A stretch of DNA of 62,340 bases. It comes from Propionibacteriaceae bacterium. GTDB taxonomy: Bacteria; Actinomycetota; Actinomycetes; Propionibacteriales; Propionibacteriaceae. Below are positions 1-8,636 of this stretch, piece by piece. Every line of letters starts with the position of its first letter. Positions within the stretch are counted from its first letter, which is position 1. The stretch spans positions 1 to 62,340 of the forward strand of contig JAISCA010000070.1 of NCBI GenBank assembly GCA_031265875.1, in the 5' to 3' direction. The notes under the pieces are model-generated. The model made no database searches, had not been told where the DNA came from, and saw nothing but the letters and a program-made list of their open reading frames with translations. The position numbers were made by a program, and so were the translations under genes.

Positions 1-229
1 GAAGGGCCGTCCCAACCCCCGGAACCCCCGAACCGTCGACCCGCCACCCCAGCCGGCCACAAGAGAACGCCACCACCCAGACAGCCGCACCCCACCCCAC
101 GTCTCCACCAGCCCCACACACGACCCCGAGAAGACAAAACACACTCCCACCCCACCCGCACCTATGCTGAACCCCATCAAATCAACCCGACGTTGCGTTG
201 ACCGCTAGAAATCGCCACCGGAACAACGG
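1..229. other. Noncoding left edge
   Basis: No supported gene. The first 170 bases are very rich in C and A, with many CCCAC and CCACC strings, and no frame shows protein-like composition. It may be the upstream region of a gene lying left of the window. Confidence 0.5.
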
Positions 230-251
230 TCGTAACTATCCGCTCGCGTGA
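230..251. repeat. 22-bp intergenic motif, copy 1 of 2
   Basis: The motif is TCGTAACTATCC, two bases (GC), then TCGCGTGA. The same motif recurs at 54148-54169 with only the two middle bases changed. Both copies lie just downstream of a leftward gene, and the second is upstream of leftward rpmB. A promoter or regulator site read on the minus strand is therefore likely. The factor is unknown. Confidence 0.55.
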
Positions 252-255
252 CAGT

Positions 256-283
256 CCTAGACCTGGCTCAGGCCAGGTCTAGG
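256..283 (-). terminator. Hairpin over the M20 stop codon
   Basis: CCTAGACCTGGC and its exact reverse complement form a 12-bp stem with a 4-nt loop. The stop codon of the M20 gene sits in the loop, so the last four codons form one arm. No T-run follows on the minus strand. It fits a U-less actinobacterial terminator or an mRNA 3' stabiliser. Confidence 0.5.
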
Positions 284-1575
284 AAGTCGTCTAGGACCCG
301 GCAGCCGAAGCGTAGGGACTCGACCGGGACGCGCTCGTCGACGCCGTGGAACAGGCCGGTGAAATCGAGTTCGGCCGGCAGACGCAAGGGCACGAAGCCG
401 TAGCAGGGCAGGCCCAGCTCGTCCCAGCCCTTGGCGTCGGTGCCGGCCGACAGCAGATAGGGCACGACCTGGGCCGCCGGGTCGTGCCGCAGCAAGGCTG
501 ACCGCATGGCCTCGACCAGGTCGGAGTCCATGTCAGCCTCGACTCCGGCCTGCTCATGCAGGACTTCGAGGCGGACCTTGGGGCCGACCAGGCCTTGGAC
601 GGTCTCGAAGAACTCGTCTCTGAGGCCCGGTATGAAGCGGCCGTCGATCTGGGCGCTGGCCCGGCCGGGCACCACGTTGACCTTGTAGCCGGCCTCCAGC
701 ATGGTCGGATTGACGGTATGGCCCATGGTGGCTGCCACCATACGGGCCATCGAACCCAGCCGGGCCAGCGTCTCCTCCGGCGAATCGGCCGTCAGTTCGA
801 CGCCTAAAGCTTGGCTGGCGGCGTCCAGGAAGGCCTGCTGAGCCGGGTGGATACGAGGCGGCCAACGGTACGAGCCCAGCTTGGCCACGGCCGCCGCCAA
901 CTCGGTCACGGCGTTGTCCAGGTTGCGCATCGAGCCGTGCCCGGCCGTCCCTTCGACCACTAGCTTGATCCAAGCCAGCCCCTTCTCGGCCGTCTGCAGC
1001 AGGTAGAGCCGGGTCCGGTCCAAAGTCAGAGAGAAACCGCCCACCTCGCCCACGGCGGCGGCGCAATCGGCCAACTGCTCGGGGTGGTGGCGGGCCAGCC
1101 AGACCGCCCCTTGGACTCCCCCGGCCTCCTCGTCGGCTGTGAAGACCAAGCGGATGGGCCGCCGGGGCGGCCGGCCGGAGCGGACCCGCTGGCGCACCAC
1201 GGCCAGCAGCATGGCGTCGAAATCTTTCATGTCGACCGCCCCCCGGCCCCAGACGTAGCCGTCCTCGACCGCGCCGGAGAAGGGGTCGACCGTCCAGTCG
1301 GAGGCGACCGCCGGCACCACGTCGGTGTGCCCGTGCAGCAACAGCGGGGGCAGACTGGCGTCGCAGCCGGCCGGCTCCCAACGCGCCACCAAGCTGGTGC
1401 GCCTGGGAGCGGACTCGAAGACCTGACAGGCGACCCCGACCTCGTCCAAGCGGGCCGCGATGTACTCGGCCGCCACTCGCTCCCCCGGCCCGTCCAGCCC
1501 CGGGCCAGGGTTGGTGGTGTCGATCCGGATCAGATCGCTGGTGAACTGAACGACCTCATGCGCCATGTCTGACAT
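268..1575 (-). CDS. M20-family metallopeptidase / deacylase
   Basis: This is a cytosolic dizinc hydrolase of the M20 family (dipeptidase, ArgE or DapE-like deacylase). Visible motifs are HGHTDVVPA (metal His and catalytic Asp), GRGAVDMKDF (bridging Asp), TADEEAGG (catalytic Glu pair) and a late GTDAKGW. A dimerisation domain with AGHGSM lies between them. Length is about 435 aa, normal for the family. I start at the ATG at 1575; a second ATG at 1566 has a better spaced GAGG. An extension to 1659 is possible but does not look like protein. The gene is transcribed alone, away from the tRNA. Substrate cannot be read from sequence. Confidence 0.88.
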   Translation of the reverse strand: MSDMAHEVVQFTSDLIRIDTTNPGPGLDGPGERVAAEYIAARLDEVGVACQVFESAPRRTSLVARWEPAGCDASLPPLLLHGHTDVVPAVASDWTVDPFSGAVEDGYVWGRGAVDMKDFDAMLLAVVRQRVRSGRPPRRPIRLVFTADEEAGGVQGAVWLARHHPEQLADCAAAVGEVGGFSLTLDRTRLYLLQTAEKGLAWIKLVVEGTAGHGSMRNLDNAVTELAAAVAKLGSYRWPPRIHPAQQAFLDAASQALGVELTADSPEETLARLGSMARMVAATMGHTVNPTMLEAGYKVNVVPGRASAQIDGRFIPGLRDEFFETVQGLVGPKVRLEVLHEQAGVEADMDSDLVEAMRSALLRHDPAAQVVPYLLSAGTDAKGWDELGLPCYGFVPLRLPAELDFTGLFHGVDERVPVESLRFGCRVLDDFLDLA

Positions 1576-1735
1576 GCCTCGATCTTGCCCTACTCTGGGC
1601 CCGCCCACCGCACCGACCACGCTCGGCTCGGGGTCCACCGCCCGTCCCCGCCGAGACATCGGGCCGGAGCCCGCGCCGCCGTCCCGGCGCGTCCCGGTCC
1701 GGCCGCCTCAGCCGTCGCACCAACTCGCCGTCATT

Positions 1736-1743
1736 GATATAGT
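1736..1743 (+). promoter_or_regulatory. Probable tRNA-Leu promoter -10
   Basis: TATAGT (1738-1743) lies about 30 nt before the tRNA, with only a weak -35 (GTCGCA) 18 nt upstream. On the other strand the same bases give TATATC, with TTCACT 16 nt upstream, which could serve the M20 gene. A shared divergent promoter is inferred. Confidence 0.4.
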
Positions 1744-1773
1744 TCATGCTTGGCCTAAGTGAATGGCCCACTC

Positions 1774-1862
1774 GTCCGGGTGGCGGAATAGGTAGACGCG
1801 CTAGCTTGAGGTGCTAGTGCCCGTTAAAGGGCATGGAGGTTCAAGTCCTCTCTCGGACACCA
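1774..1862 (+). tRNA. tRNA-Leu (GAG)
   Basis: The acceptor stem GTCCGGG pairs with CTCGGAC (one G-T pair). The anticodon stem CTAGC/GCTAG encloses the loop TTGAGGT, with anticodon GAG at 1808-1810. A long variable arm (TGCCCGTTAAAGGGCA) marks a class II tRNA. GTTCAAGTC is the T-loop region. CCA is encoded at 1860-1862. GAG reads CTC and CTT leucine codons. Confidence 0.97.
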
Positions 1863-2083
1863 GGTAAGACAGACCACGAATAGCCTACGACTAGGTAAAT
1901 CTCCTGAAATCGGGGCCGTTTCGTTTCATGATGGGCGGACCGGCTCTCCGGTCTCCAGTCGATCACACGGCATTCCTCTAGCGGGCTAACGAGCGGCTCG
2001 GCCAATTGGATCTGTTGACCAGCGTGACGTTATGACCAACGGCCAGACATCCTACGGCTGCGGGGGATCAGTCGGATCGCCCA

Positions 2084-3754
2084 TCAACTGAGGTCTTGGA
2101 GCACAGGGTCGGCGGCGGCCCGGACGGCCGTTTCAGCCTCCGCCCAGGTCGTCGCCTGACGGGCCACCGCCGCCAAACGCTGGCAATCGGCCAAGCGGTG
2201 GGCCTGGAGGGCGGTGCGGACGGCCGGCGCCTTGACCGGGGCCATGGACAGACTGGTCACGCCCAATCCGACTAGGACCAAGGCCAGGGCCGGGTCGCCG
2301 GCGGCTTCACCGCAGAGGCCGATTGGTTTGCCAGCTTTCTCAGCGCCGTCGCAGGCGGCGGCGACGATGTCGAGAACGGCCGGTTCCCACGGGTTGAGCA
2401 AGTCGGCCAAGCCGCCCTGGAGACGGTCGGCGGCCATCGTGTACTGCTGCAAGTCGTTGGTGCCCAAGGAGGCGAAGTCTAGATTCGTCAGGAGTCGTTC
2501 GGCTCTGAGCGCGGCGGCCGGGATTTCAATCATGACGCCCGCCTGCGGCAAACCGGCGGCGCGGACTTTAGCGGCGAACCAGTCGGCTTCCGGCTGGTGG
2601 GCGACCATCGGCGCCATGACTCGGACGTCGGCGCCGGTGGCCCGGCGGGCGGCGGCCAAGGCCTCCAACTGGGTGTCGAGCAGATCCTCCCGCAACCGGG
2701 ACAAGCGCAAACCACGACGGCCCAGGGCTGGATTGTCCTCCGGGCCCAAGTCGGCGAACTTGAGCGGCTTGTCCGCCCCGGCGTCGAGGGTGCGGACGAC
2801 GACCCGCCGGCCGGCGAAGTTCTGGAACACCTCGACGTAAGTGGCGGTCTGTTCTTCCAGGGTGGGGACGGCGGCGCGGCCGAGGAACAAGAACTCCGTA
2901 CGGAATAGGCCGACCCCCTCGACGGCCCGGCCGGCGGCGGCGCGGGCGTCGGCGACGGTTCCGATATTGGCCAAGAGCGGGATGGCGACACCGTCCTTGG
3001 TGGCGCCCAAGGCCTGGCTGGTGGTCAGGGCGGCCCGCCGGCGAAGGTCCTTGGCTGACAACTCGTCGCGCGCGGCGGGCGTGGGGTCGACTGTGACGAC
3101 ACCGGTCCCGCCGTCGACCGCCACGGTCACGCCGCTGGCGACGTGCAGGCCGGTGGCTTGGACGATGGCGGGAATGCCCAATTGGGCGGCCAGGATAGCG
3201 CTGTGCGAGGTCGGTCCGCCGGCGGTCGTGACCAGGCCGACGCACAGTTCGGGGTTGAGCAGCGCGGTCTCAGCCGGGGCCAGGTCCCGGGCGATCAGCA
3301 CCGCTGGGCCGCTCAGTTGGGGGATGCCGGGCTCGGGCAACCCCCGCAGCCGGGCGATGACCCGATCCCGGACGTCCCGCAGGTCGGTCACACGCTCGGC
3401 CATGTAGCCGCCGAGCGACTCGAACATGACGGCGTATTCCTCGACGGCCTCATGGACGGCCAGCGTCACTCCCTGCCCCTGGGCCAGATGGGCCTCGACG
3501 CCGTCGGCCAAGCCGGGATCCTCGGCCATCATGGCTTCAGCCTCTAGAACCGCTTGAGCGGAGCTGGAGGCATGGACGGCCCGTCCTCTCAGCGCACTGG
3601 CGACCTGGTCCAAAGCTTGGCGGACCTGAGCCGAGGCGGCCACCGGATCGGTCGTCTTGGGCTCGGAGGGATCGACTCCCAGGGCCGGAGCGACGACGAC
3701 GGCGGGAGCGATGGCGATGCCCGGGGAGACACCGATGCCCTGGATCGTGGGCAT
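2084..3754 (-). CDS. ptsI: PTS Enzyme I (phosphoenolpyruvate-protein phosphotransferase)
   Basis: Enzyme I takes phosphate from phosphoenolpyruvate and passes it to HPr in the cytosol. The protein is 556 aa, close to the usual 570. The phospho-accepting His184 lies in GGPTSHSAILAA. The C-terminal PEP-binding barrel shows MIEIPAAAL and the catalytic cysteine in GLCGEAAGDP. The gene starts 5 nt after ptsH and is the last of the nine-gene PTS operon that begins with the DeoR gene. Having the general PTS proteins inside a sugar-specific operon suggests they are made mainly when the sugar is present. No separate promoter is evident in the 5-nt gap. Confidence 0.96.
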   Translation of the reverse strand: MPTIQGIGVSPGIAIAPAVVVAPALGVDPSEPKTTDPVAASAQVRQALDQVASALRGRAVHASSSAQAVLEAEAMMAEDPGLADGVEAHLAQGQGVTLAVHEAVEEYAVMFESLGGYMAERVTDLRDVRDRVIARLRGLPEPGIPQLSGPAVLIARDLAPAETALLNPELCVGLVTTAGGPTSHSAILAAQLGIPAIVQATGLHVASGVTVAVDGGTGVVTVDPTPAARDELSAKDLRRRAALTTSQALGATKDGVAIPLLANIGTVADARAAAGRAVEGVGLFRTEFLFLGRAAVPTLEEQTATYVEVFQNFAGRRVVVRTLDAGADKPLKFADLGPEDNPALGRRGLRLSRLREDLLDTQLEALAAARRATGADVRVMAPMVAHQPEADWFAAKVRAAGLPQAGVMIEIPAAALRAERLLTNLDFASLGTNDLQQYTMAADRLQGGLADLLNPWEPAVLDIVAAACDGAEKAGKPIGLCGEAAGDPALALVLVGLGVTSLSMAPVKAPAVRTALQAHRLADCQRLAAVARQATTWAEAETAVRAAADPVLQDLS

Positions 3755-3759
3755 GGTCC

Positions 3760-4029
3760 CTACTCCGCGTCGAGGTCTCGGGCCAGCAGGTCGGCCAGGG
3801 CGGCCAAGGCGGCCTCGGCGCCGTCGCCGGTGACGGCCAGTTCGACCGTGTCGCCGTGTTTGGCCCCCAGCGCCATGACCTGGAGGATGCTGGCCGCGTC
3901 GACCGGGTCCAGGCCGGGTTTGGCGATGGTGACGGGGAGGCCGGCGGCCTTGACGGCCTGGACGAACTGAGCGGCCGGACGGGCGTGCAGTCCGACCGCC
4001 GCGGCGATGGTGACAGTGGTGGTGGGCAC
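3760..4029 (-). CDS. ptsH: PTS phosphocarrier HPr
   Basis: HPr is the small cytosolic carrier between Enzyme I and IIA. The 89-aa protein has the active His15 in VGLHARPAA and a serine at position 47 (AASILQVMALG) where the regulatory Ser46 of Gram-positive HPr lies. The context around Ser47 is typical, but no HPr kinase gene is in the window, so regulatory phosphorylation is only possible. The ATG has a well placed AGGAGG-like site in the 31-nt gap after the aldolase gene. ptsI follows by 5 nt. Confidence 0.96.
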   Translation of the reverse strand: MPTTTVTIAAAVGLHARPAAQFVQAVKAAGLPVTIAKPGLDPVDAASILQVMALGAKHGDTVELAVTGDGAEAALAALADLLARDLDAE

Positions 4030-4060
4030 GATGACCTCCTAGGCCGGTTGTGATGGATCG

Positions 4061-4936
4061 TCAGGCTGCGTTTTGACAGGGTTGGCTGGGCGAGTCGGCC
4101 GCCGCGTCGTCGTACCAGCGCAGGAGCCGTTCGATCTCCGCGCCGATGGCGTCGACGGCGGGACGGAGGTACTTCCTGGTGTCGACCACCGCCGGGTTCC
4201 CGTCTAGGAAGCCGCGCACGGTCCTGGTGAAGATGACATTGAGGTGAGTCGAGACGTTGACCTTCGTGATGCCGGCCCTAATGGCCGCTCGCATCCCGGC
4301 GTCGCTCACACCCGAGCTGCCGTGGAGGACGAGGGGCACGGGCACAGCCTCGGCCAGACGCCCGATCAGTCCGCTGTCGAGGGTGGCGTCCCGCTCCGTC
4401 ATGGCGTGGGACGAGCCGACGGCCACGGCCAACAAGTCGACCCCGGTCAGTTCGACGAAACGCCGGGCCTCGGCTGGGTCCGTCCGCACGCCTGGCCTGT
4501 GGGCGCCGTCCTTGCCGCCGACCTCGCCCAACTCGGCCTCGACCGAGACGCCGCTAGCCTGGCAGAACCGGACGACGGCGGCCGTGGTGGCGACGTTGGC
4601 GGCGAAGGGAAGCCTGGCGCCGTCGTACATGACGGAGCTGAAGCCAAGCCGCACCGCTTCCTCGATCAGAGGCACGGACTCGGCGTGGTCGAGATGGACG
4701 GCGACGGGCACGCGGGCCGACCGGGCCACCGCCAGGGCGCCGCTAGCCAGCGGAGCCAGGGCCCGATGGTAGGCGACGGCGTTCTGGCTGATTTGGAGGA
4801 CGATCGGCTGGCCGGCCCGTTCGGCGGCGGCGACGAAGGTTTCGGCTTGTTCCAGGTGGATGACGTTGAAGGCCCCCAGGCCACGCCGCTGAGCGGCGCG
4901 TTGGAGCGTGAGGCCGGCCAGGCTAACGAGAGGCAT
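4061..4936 (-). CDS. Class II ketose-bisphosphate aldolase (GatY/KbaY-like)
   Basis: This zinc aldolase cleaves a ketohexose 1,6-bisphosphate to dihydroxyacetone phosphate and glyceraldehyde 3-phosphate. The 291-aa protein has the class II motif VHLDHAES (metal His and catalytic Asp), VEAELGEVGG, AVAVGSSHAM and the phosphate loop VLHGSSGV. Size and context favour tagatose-1,6-bisphosphate over fructose bisphosphate: it lies in a galactitol-type PTS operon, 3 nt after the PfkB kinase that would make its substrate. Sequence alone does not exclude fructose bisphosphate. No GatZ-like partner is encoded nearby, so it must act alone. Confidence 0.88.
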   Translation of the reverse strand: MPLVSLAGLTLQRAAQRRGLGAFNVIHLEQAETFVAAAERAGQPIVLQISQNAVAYHRALAPLASGALAVARSARVPVAVHLDHAESVPLIEEAVRLGFSSVMYDGARLPFAANVATTAAVVRFCQASGVSVEAELGEVGGKDGAHRPGVRTDPAEARRFVELTGVDLLAVAVGSSHAMTERDATLDSGLIGRLAEAVPVPLVLHGSSGVSDAGMRAAIRAGITKVNVSTHLNVIFTRTVRGFLDGNPAVVDTRKYLRPAVDAIGAEIERLLRWYDDAAADSPSQPCQNAA

Positions 4937-4939
4937 GGA

Positions 4940-5878
4940 TCAACTCACTTTCACATTGGGCAAGAACTGGCGGTAGGCGTCGAGGTCGACGGCCCCGGCC
5001 ACGGGCATGAGGACGGCGGCGGCGGACAGCGCCACGGCCGGAGCCAGGGCTTCCGGGCGGAGCGGGCCCGCGGTCGGGTCGGCCAGCAGGCTGGCGACCA
5101 AGGCCGCGACGGCGGCGTCGCCGGCTCCCGTCGGGTTGCCCTGGACGACGCGGGCCGGTGCGGCGTGCCAACCACGGAGCCCAGCTGAGGAAGGCAGAAA
5201 CAGATCCATGCCGTCCTCTCCAGCGGACACCACGACCGCGCGGGCCCCCGCCTCGATGAGGACGCGGACGCCGTCCTCTAGGCTGGCCGATCCCGTGGCC
5301 TGAGCCAGTTCCTCGCGATTGGGTTTCACCAGATCGGCCCAGGCGGCGACTTCGAGCAGTGAAGCGCCAGAGGTGTCGACGACGGTCCTGGCGCCGGCCG
5401 CGCGGGCGGCGGACAAGAGATCTATGACTGCCGCCGGAGCGGTCCCGGGCGGATACGAGCCCGCCATGACGAATACGTCGCCCGGGCGAAGGCCGTCGAG
5501 TGACAGCGTCGTCAGAGCGCGCCAGTCAGCCGCCGTCACGACCGGGCCGGGCTCGTTGAAGACGGTCGTGGTCGAGGTCGCGACGATCACCGTGGTCGAG
5601 CGGGTCGACCCGGCGATGGGCGCCCACTCCTGCTGGATGGGAGCCTCCGCCAAGAGACAGCGGATCTCGTCTCCGCCTGGACCGCCCAGAAAACCGGTCG
5701 CCCGGACCGGCAGGCCGAGCTGGACTAAGACCGAGGCGACGTTGAGCCCCTTGCCACCGGCCCGGCGGATGACCCGGCTGACCCGGTTGACTTCGCCCAG
5801 GTGGGGTTCGGCGCACTCGTAAGTCAGGTCGACGGCGGGATTGGGCGTGACCACGACGACCCGGGGCCGGGCCGTCAC
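4940..5878 (-). CDS. PfkB-family sugar-phosphate kinase (tagatose-6-P / fructose-1-P kinase type)
   Basis: It transfers phosphate from ATP to a ketohexose phosphate. The 312-aa protein begins VVVVTPNPAVDLTY, then has AGGKGLNVA (substrate loop), LGGPGGDE and the C-terminal anion hole GNPTGAGDAAVAA with the catalytic Asp. This pattern is the LacC/FruK branch of PfkB. I choose the GTG at 5878, which overlaps the upstream stop as GTGA and has GGAGG seven bases ahead. Between a polyol-phosphate dehydrogenase and a class II aldolase, tagatose-6-phosphate kinase is the likeliest role. Confidence 0.88.
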   Translation of the reverse strand: MTARPRVVVVTPNPAVDLTYECAEPHLGEVNRVSRVIRRAGGKGLNVASVLVQLGLPVRATGFLGGPGGDEIRCLLAEAPIQQEWAPIAGSTRSTTVIVATSTTTVFNEPGPVVTAADWRALTTLSLDGLRPGDVFVMAGSYPPGTAPAAVIDLLSAARAAGARTVVDTSGASLLEVAAWADLVKPNREELAQATGSASLEDGVRVLIEAGARAVVVSAGEDGMDLFLPSSAGLRGWHAAPARVVQGNPTGAGDAAVAALVASLLADPTAGPLRPEALAPAVALSAAAVLMPVAGAVDLDAYRQFLPNVKVS

Positions 5879-6933
5879 GGCTGGGCCTCCAGGTCTGGAG
5901 AGACGCGGTACAAGGCCTTGAGCCGGCCGCCGCCGGCCTGGCGGATGTCGAGGAACGGTTTCGGCCCGTCGTCGAGGCTGTAGACGTGGCTGATCAGGGC
6001 GGCCAGGGCCGGCGTCTGAGCCAACATGGCGACGGCGTCGGTCCACTCCCGGCCCGGGAAGGGATCGGTGTAGGACATCCAGGAACCGCGCAACGACAGT
6101 TCGCCACGCAGGATGCGTTCGAATTGCTCGGACCTAAAGGTCACGTCCCGGCTGCTGGTGCCGACGAAGACCACCTGACCGGCGGCGCCGGTGTGGGCCA
6201 CGGCTTGGGCCTGAGTGACGGGATGGCCGGCCGTTTCGATGGCCAGTTGGACGGCGGGAGCGTCGGCGAAGAAAGAGTCCACCGCCGGCCCCAGGACCGT
6301 GTCGTCCGCCCCCAGCTGGGCGGCCAGGGCGAGCTTGTCGGGGTGCATGTCGACGGCCACGACCCGCCCGGCCCCCCGGGCCTTGAGGGCCGCCACCGTC
6401 AGGAGCCCGATGACGCCGACCCCGAAGACGGCGGCGCTGGCGCCCTCGACCGCAGGGATCTGGCCTAGGCCGTGCAGGGCGACCGTGAGCGGTTCCACTA
6501 GCGCCCCGTCCCGTAAGGAGACCTCCTCCGGCAAGGGCACCAGATTGCGGGCCGGGACGGCCACGAAATCGGCTAAAGCGCCTTGGCGACGCGACCCGAT
6601 GAAGCTGTACTGGGCGCAGAGCGAGGGACGGCCGGCCTGGCATTGCGGGCAGTCGTGACAGGGCACCAACGGCGCCACGGCGACTCTCTGCCCGACGGCG
6701 ACGGTCGTGACTCCTGGTCCAGTCTCGGCCACCACCCCTGAGAACTCATGCCCGAGGGTTTGGGGGAAGGCGTGGACGGCGCCGTCGAAGTAACGCGGGA
6801 AGTCCGACCCGCAGATACCGCAGTAGGCGACCGCGATCAGGACTTCGCCGGCTCCAGGGGCCGGACGCGGCGCCCTGACTAGGGGCATGTCCTGGGGCCC
6901 TTGGACCTGCAGGAGTCTCATAGTGGCCGTCAT
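5875..6933 (-). CDS. Zinc-dependent polyol-phosphate dehydrogenase (galactitol-1-P 5-dehydrogenase-like)
   Basis: A medium-chain zinc dehydrogenase of 352 aa. The catalytic zinc site is CGICGSD followed by GHEF. The structural zinc lobe has four cysteines in CHDCPQC plus a later C (GRPSLC). The NAD fold shows VFGVGVIGLLT. Among this family, clustering with galactitol-type IIABC points to oxidation of galactitol 1-phosphate to tagatose 6-phosphate (GatD role). Sorbitol-phosphate or other polyol-phosphate activity is possible. The start overlaps the IIC stop as ATGA, so translation is coupled. An internal ATG four codons later could also serve. Confidence 0.87.
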   Translation of the reverse strand: MTATMRLLQVQGPQDMPLVRAPRPAPGAGEVLIAVAYCGICGSDFPRYFDGAVHAFPQTLGHEFSGVVAETGPGVTTVAVGQRVAVAPLVPCHDCPQCQAGRPSLCAQYSFIGSRRQGALADFVAVPARNLVPLPEEVSLRDGALVEPLTVALHGLGQIPAVEGASAAVFGVGVIGLLTVAALKARGAGRVVAVDMHPDKLALAAQLGADDTVLGPAVDSFFADAPAVQLAIETAGHPVTQAQAVAHTGAAGQVVFVGTSSRDVTFRSEQFERILRGELSLRGSWMSYTDPFPGREWTDAVAMLAQTPALAALISHVYSLDDGPKPFLDIRQAGGGRLKALYRVSPDLEAQP

Positions 6934-8297
6934 CGGGCCGTCGCCGAGTCGGTGGCGACCTTGGGCTCGCGGTACAACGTGCCGCGACGGTACTTGATGA
7001 AGGTGTAGACGAAGGCGCCGACGTAGAGGACGGCGATGATGACGAAACCGAGGCCGACCTGGCCCGTGACGCCCTTAGCCAACAAGTAGGTGATGGGGCT
7101 GCCGCCCTGGTCGAGCGATCCGACCCGGCCGACCTCGCCGAGCAGGCCGACCTCGCGGGCCAAGGCGGTTTGCAGATCGATCATGTGCGTGGCGATCCAG
7201 ATCGTGATCGCCATGATGAGGCTGCCTGAGACGAGGGTGCGGAAGATGTTGCCCTTGTGCACGCCGACGGCGATGGCGACGAAGAAGCCGATCGTGGCCA
7301 GGTCGCCGAAGGGCAGGATCTCATTGCCGGGCATGAGGACCGCGATGACGAGAGAGAGGGGGACGAAGAGGAGGCCGGCGGCCACCACCTGAGGATCGCC
7401 CAAGAGCAGGGCCGGGTCGAGGCCGATCCGGTACTCGGCGTTCTTGAAGCGCTTCTGGAGCTGGGTCCGGGCGGACTCGGCGATGGGCAGCAGACCTTGC
7501 ATGATCAGCTTCACGACCATCGGCATGAGCAGGATGACGCCGCCCATCTTGACCGCCAGTTGGAGGGACTGACCGACCGGGTAACCGGCCAGCAGCCCGA
7601 TCACGAGGCCCAGGATCGTGCCGATGACGATGGGTTGGCCGAGCACACCGGCTTTCTGAGACAGCTTTTCCGTCGTGATGTCAATCCGCCTCAGGCCGGG
7701 GATCTTGCCCAGCAAGTCGTCGATGGGGGCGGCCAACACTCCCATGTAAGCCGAGGTGCCGTGGGGAATGGCGACGCCTTCGAGGCCGAAGTAGCGATCG
7801 GTCACCGGGCCGAACATGTCGCCTAGCTTGTAGGCCAGGATGGCGTGGACCGCGACTCCGGCCAGCCCCAGAACGAAGTCGCCCGTCGCCAGTTGGACGA
7901 TGACACCGGTGAAGGCCATGTGCCAGATGTTCCAGATGTCCACGTTGACGACGCGGGTCGCGCGGGTCACGAGCATGAGGATGTTGACAGCGATGGCCAC
8001 GGGGATGGCGGCCAGACCCATGGTGGAGGACCAGACCATCGGCGACGTGCCGGGCCAGCCGACGTCGACGACGGAGAGACCGAAGTCGAAACGGTCGGCC
8101 ATGGCCTCGGCGGCCGGACCGAGGCTGCCGGTCAGCAGGCCGATGACGAGATTGATGCCGACGAAGCCGACGCCGATGGTGAGTCCGGCGACGAGGGATT
8201 GGCCGAAGCCCCGCCTGAGGATGAGGCCGAGGATGAAGATGATGGCGGGCAGCATGACAGACGGCCCGAGATCGACGATGTACTTCAGGACTTCCAT
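6930..8297 (-). CDS. gatC: PTS galactitol-type IIC permease
   Basis: This is the membrane channel of a galactitol-family PTS, which imports a polyol while it is phosphorylated by IIB. The 455-aa protein is strongly hydrophobic, with about 10 membrane segments. The family pattern is visible in VDLGPSVMLPAIIFILGL near the start, in NVDIWNIWHM and in GLEGVAIPHGTSAY. The gene follows IIB by 47 nt and overlaps the dehydrogenase. Known members of the family carry galactitol, and some carry arabitol or other pentitols. The adjoining kinase and bisphosphate aldolase favour a hexitol. Confidence 0.92.
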   Translation of the reverse strand: MEVLKYIVDLGPSVMLPAIIFILGLILRRGFGQSLVAGLTIGVGFVGINLVIGLLTGSLGPAAEAMADRFDFGLSVVDVGWPGTSPMVWSSTMGLAAIPVAIAVNILMLVTRATRVVNVDIWNIWHMAFTGVIVQLATGDFVLGLAGVAVHAILAYKLGDMFGPVTDRYFGLEGVAIPHGTSAYMGVLAAPIDDLLGKIPGLRRIDITTEKLSQKAGVLGQPIVIGTILGLVIGLLAGYPVGQSLQLAVKMGGVILLMPMVVKLIMQGLLPIAESARTQLQKRFKNAEYRIGLDPALLLGDPQVVAAGLLFVPLSLVIAVLMPGNEILPFGDLATIGFFVAIAVGVHKGNIFRTLVSGSLIMAITIWIATHMIDLQTALAREVGLLGEVGRVGSLDQGGSPITYLLAKGVTGQVGLGFVIIAVLYVGAFVYTFIKYRRGTLYREPKVATDSATAR

Positions 8298-8344
8298 GAT
8301 TCAGGTGTTCCTTGGCTCTATTGGTAGGTCTGGGGAGAGGGGCT

Positions 8345-8632
8345 TCAGGCGGGTGACAGGAAGCCGAGGATCTTGGCCTCGGTGGCTTCGACGTTGACGC
8401 CGGAGATGAAGGCGATGCCGTGGACCAGCGGGACGCCGTAGTCCTGGGCCACCTTGGCTGTGGTCACGATCAGGTCGGCGCCTTGTAGGTTGGTCGTCAA
8501 TTCGGGGATGCGGCACTGCTGCACGTCGGCCGAGATGCCGTGCCGGGCGCACAGTTGGCGGATGCATTCGGCCGCGACGGTCGAGGTGGCGACGGCGCCA
8601 CCGCAGGCGACGAGAATTTTCTTGGGCTTCAT
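8345..8632 (-). CDS. gatB: PTS galactitol-type IIB
   Basis: A 95-aa cytosolic IIB protein that takes phosphate from IIA on a cysteine and gives it to the incoming sugar. The phosphocysteine is Cys10 in ILVACGGAVATST, followed by the usual P-loop-like turn. The LIVTTAKV strand and the C-terminal helix fit the galactitol IIB fold. It lies between IIA (4 nt) and IIC (47 nt). It is not fused to another PTS domain. Confidence 0.93.
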   Translation of the reverse strand: MKPKKILVACGGAVATSTVAAECIRQLCARHGISADVQQCRIPELTTNLQGADLIVTTAKVAQDYGVPLVHGIAFISGVNVEATEAKILGFLSPA

Positions 8633-8636
8633 CGGG

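Noticed and set aside
1700-1900. tRNA-Leu as an integration site for a mobile element
   Set aside because: No integrase gene is nearby, and I saw no direct repeat of the tRNA 3' end in the window.
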